Shown here: piece after piece, positions 7,504 through 8,576 of the stretch
Position numbering within the stretch: position 1 is the first letter of the stretch
Layout of the letters: each line of letters starts with the position of its first letter
DNA from: Actinomycetes bacterium
GTDB lineage: Bacteria > Actinomycetota > Acidimicrobiia > Acidimicrobiales > Acidimicrobiaceae
Direction of reading: 5' to 3'
Assembly: GCA_021823385.1 (NCBI GenBank)
Contig: JAKAOC010000074.1
Span: 1 to 8,576 of the forward strand
DNA length: 8,576 bases
Notes under the pieces: model-generated
What the model was told of the DNA's origin: nothing
What the model saw: the letters and a program-made list of their open reading frames with translations, nothing else
Databases searched by the model: none
Made by a program: the position numbers and the translations under genes

Positions 7504-7680
7504 ATGGGGCGCGCGGAGCACCCGGTGGTCGCACTGCGGTTACGCGCCGGCACGCTCACTTGGTGGGGAGACTATCTCGGGCAGGTCGAGCAGGCGCAGC
7601 CAGGTGCCGTCTTCCTGGCGGCCTACGACCCTGGGCGCCCAGCGGCGCAGGTGTTCAGAAGGCACGCCACGACGAAGTGA
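7504..7680 (+). CDS. Small unknown protein at the end of the purK operon
   Basis: ATG 7504 to TGA 7680 encodes 58 residues, or 74 residues from GTG 7456. About 84% of codons end in G or C, supporting coding. The protein includes the aromatic run LTWWGDYLG, then AVFLAAYDPGRPAAQVF, and is basic at its end. There is no clear signal peptide, membrane segment or Shine-Dalgarno sequence. It begins about 80 bases after purK on the same strand and is followed directly by a hairpin, so it may be the last gene of the operon. It does not resemble PurE. It could also be a fragment of a larger decayed gene, as several relics lie nearby. Function unknown. Confidence 0.4.
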   Translation: MGRAEHPVVALRLRAGTLTWWGDYLGQVEQAQPGAVFLAAYDPGRPAAQVFRRHATTK

Positions 7681-7682
7681 AT

Positions 7683-7699
7683 CCGAAGCGTAACTTCGG
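7683..7699 (+). terminator. Possible terminator hairpin after the purK operon
   Basis: CCGAAG (7683-7688), loop CGTAA, CTTCGG (7694-7699) is a perfect 6-bp stem starting two bases after the stop codon at 7680. The following bases, TCTAGATTCC, contain no T-run, so termination strength is doubtful. The stretch 7700-7950 shows no gene I can support. Confidence 0.35.
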
Positions 7700-7951
7700 T
7701 CTAGATTCCTGCGGCTGTGCTGCCGTCGTTCTGCTCTTGGCTATCTGCCTGCCTTATCCAAATGCAGTGAAGAGCAGAGTAGCAGTAACGCGGGTGTCCG
7801 GGCGGGGAGCGGGGAAGTGGCCGTTACGCACCCTCGGACTCTTCGAAGTCCCAGTGCATCTGGGCCTCCAGGCGGAAGTTGCGTCTCCTAAGCCATGGTT
7901 ATCCACGCTGAACTGGACATTTGCACCGAAGCGGCGTGCGGGTGCCGACCA

Positions 7952-8125
7952 CTTTAAGGGCGGCGGGATCGGTACCTCGATGAGCTCGAACACCTTTGGC
8001 TGAGTCGAGGTGGGCTCTGCCATGCGTTCGAAGGTGACGGCGGTCCCTGGGCGCCGGGCAGGTGTTGCGGGTGAGGGTGACGAGGTGGTCGAGTAGCTGC
8101 CGGCCGAGGCGGAGCGAACCGCGGG
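7952..8125 (-). pseudogene. Relic of the C-terminus of an insertion-sequence transposase
   Basis: Read on the minus strand, 8102-8058 encodes RQLLDHLVTLTRNTC. After a frame change between 8058 and 8047, 8047-7952 encodes GTAVTFERMAEP, then TSTQPKVFELIEVPIPPPLK. Together these resemble the C-terminal tail of DDE transposases common in actinomycete insertion sequences (tail of the form LATLTRNT..F...T.TQ.raFELi..pIP), perhaps IS1634- or IS4-like; this is from memory and the family is uncertain. The catalytic DDE region is absent and the frames are broken, so it cannot be active. Its upstream edge abuts the dedA relic at about 8126, suggesting the element once inserted there and was later deleted. 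Confidence 0.5.
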
Positions 8126-8401
8126 CGACACCGGGTCCTCACCTTCCTCGGCTCCCTTGTGTGGGATTGCGGCCTCGCCCTCCTTGGCTACAGCCTCGGC
8201 TCCGCTTGGAACTCTATAGCCCACGCCGTCTCCGGCGCCAGATACCTCATGGTCGCCGTGGTGGCGGCAGTTGCGGCCGTGCTCGGCCTGCTCCACTGGC
8301 AGAGCGGCGAGCTGGTGCGCCGGACCGACGGGGCCACCGGACACCTCTCCGCCCTGGCTCGGATCCAGGCCCGGACCTATGTGGCGTCGCTCGCGGCCTA
8401 G
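8126..8401 (+). pseudogene. 5'-truncated dedA-family membrane protein
   Basis: The frame from about 8126 to TAG 8399-8401 encodes RVLTFLGSLVWDCGLALLGY, then SLGSAW. This matches the segment of DedA/SNARE-associated membrane proteins around their conserved GslvWd..L...Gy.lG.sW motif. A hydrophobic helix (YLMVAVVAAVAAVLGLLHW) and a charged cytoplasmic tail follow. Members of the family are about 200 residues and take part in lipid flipping and membrane homeostasis. Here the N-terminal half is missing and the frame hits a stop at 8078-8080. GTG 8159 could start a short protein but lacks a ribosome-binding site. The truncation point coincides with the transposase relic. Membrane and motif features are visible; that it is non-functional is inferred. 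Confidence 0.6.
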
Positions 8402-8478
8402 GTAGAGCCGGAAGGAAGGAGAGGCTGAGCGCCGGTCCTTAGAGAGACCAGTTGTGTCCCGAATCTTGTGCAGATTCT

Positions 8479-8496
8479 CCGCCGCGTGAGCGGCGG
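8479..8496 (+). promoter_or_regulatory. Stable 7-bp hairpin with GTGA loop in the leader of the last gene
   Basis: CCGCCGC (8479-8485), GTGA, GCGGCGG (8490-8496) forms a perfect stem capped by a GNRA-type tetraloop. A smaller hairpin just upstream pairs GAATCT (8461-8466) with AGATTC (8472-8477). The right arm shares bases 8493-8496 with the long inverted repeat that covers the start codon, so the two structures cannot form together. Confidence 0.5.
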
Positions 8497-8557
8497 CCAT
8501 GGTATCTAGGGAGTTGAACACATACCTAGAACCTCCAAGGAGGGATACCATGGCCGC
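8493..8557 (+). repeat. 14-bp inverted repeat enclosing ribosome-binding site and covering the start codon
   Basis: GCGGCCATGGTATC (8493-8506) is the exact reverse complement of GATACCATGGCCGC (8544-8557), which contains the start codon at 8550. Inside it, TAGG (8507-8510) can pair with CCTA (8525-8528). In the remaining loop, CCTCC (8532-8536) is complementary to the GGAGG (8539-8543) of the Shine-Dalgarno sequence. In RNA this would hide the start codon and restrain the ribosome-binding site. Confidence 0.6.
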
Positions 8558-8576
8558 TAAAGCCAAGACTACCCAA
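8550..8576 (+). CDS. 5' end of an unidentified gene (first nine codons)
   Basis: ATG 8550 is preceded by a near-perfect Shine-Dalgarno sequence AAGGAGG (8537-8543), six bases upstream. The visible codons read MAAKAKTTQ before the window ends. Such a basic N-terminus is uninformative. The hairpin over the start resembles the read-through protection found at some transposase genes (IS10 and IS50 are known cases). A transposase is therefore one possibility, but a host gene under RNA control is equally possible. Confidence 0.6.

Noticed and set aside
7730..7778. 9-bp inverted repeat TCTGCTCTT / AAGAGCAGA with a 31-base spacer, considered as insertion-sequence ends.
   Set aside because: About one such match is expected by chance in a window of this size, and the enclosed bases hold nothing.
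7754..8566. Long minus-strand open frame of 270 codons across the right end.
   Set aside because: Most of it is antisense to the dedA relic and leader hairpins; only the 7952-8047 part resembles a protein, as a transposase fragment.
1..8576. CRISPR arrays, tRNA or rRNA genes, and a toxin-antitoxin pair or phage defence system.
   Set aside because: No regularly spaced repeats, no tRNA-like cloverleaf or rRNA motifs seen by eye, and no defence-type protein motifs in any supported frame.

Overview
This is high-GC DNA, with most third codon positions G or C, and most likely comes from an actinomycetote. The IlvD and PurK sequences look actinobacterial to me (three-cysteine IlvD, PurK with FDHE and ALRPHNSGH). 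Two promoters appear to drive leaderless or nearly leaderless transcripts, a habit common in that phylum. I cannot name the genus; an Acidimicrobiia-like lineage is only a guess.

Left part (1-1950): the 3' end of an unidentified gene (3-104) is followed by a spacer holding a probable frameshifted small ORF (252-517). A complete Sua5-type threonylcarbamoyladenylate synthase gene follows (601-1620), then a decayed piece that looks like the 5' part of bioD (about 1660-1941).

Middle (1942-4290): ilvD (dihydroxy-acid dehydratase) is on the minus strand, convergent with sua5. Its start lies only a few bases from a plausible promoter. Upstream of it, on the plus strand, is a multiply frameshifted relic of the 3' half of folC (about 3694-4155). 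The stretch 4156-4287 shows no gene.

Operon (4290-7700): a promoter whose -10 box is part of a perfect inverted repeat drives a compact set. First is a 131-residue protein that resembles only the C-terminal domain of Thermus-type isocitrate dehydrogenase. Next is a complete isocitrate dehydrogenase carrying that same domain. Then comes purK, joined to the dehydrogenase gene by an ATGA overlap, and a small unknown ORF. A short hairpin follows. The solo domain encoded next to the full enzyme is the most interesting item here: it could be a regulatory or partner subunit, or a leftover of a second enzyme copy.

Right end (7700-8576): 7700-7950 shows no recognisable gene. A frameshifted minus-strand transposase C-terminal relic (about 7952-8125) abuts a 5'-truncated dedA relic on the plus strand (about 8126-8401), as if an insertion sequence once cut dedA. 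The window ends with the first nine codons of a new gene at 8550. Its Shine-Dalgarno sequence and start codon lie within a set of mutually exclusive RNA hairpins.

Overall, intact housekeeping genes (tRNA t6A modification, branched-chain amino acids, TCA cycle, purines) alternate with at least four gene relics. All functional calls come from reading motifs by eye; no database search was possible.
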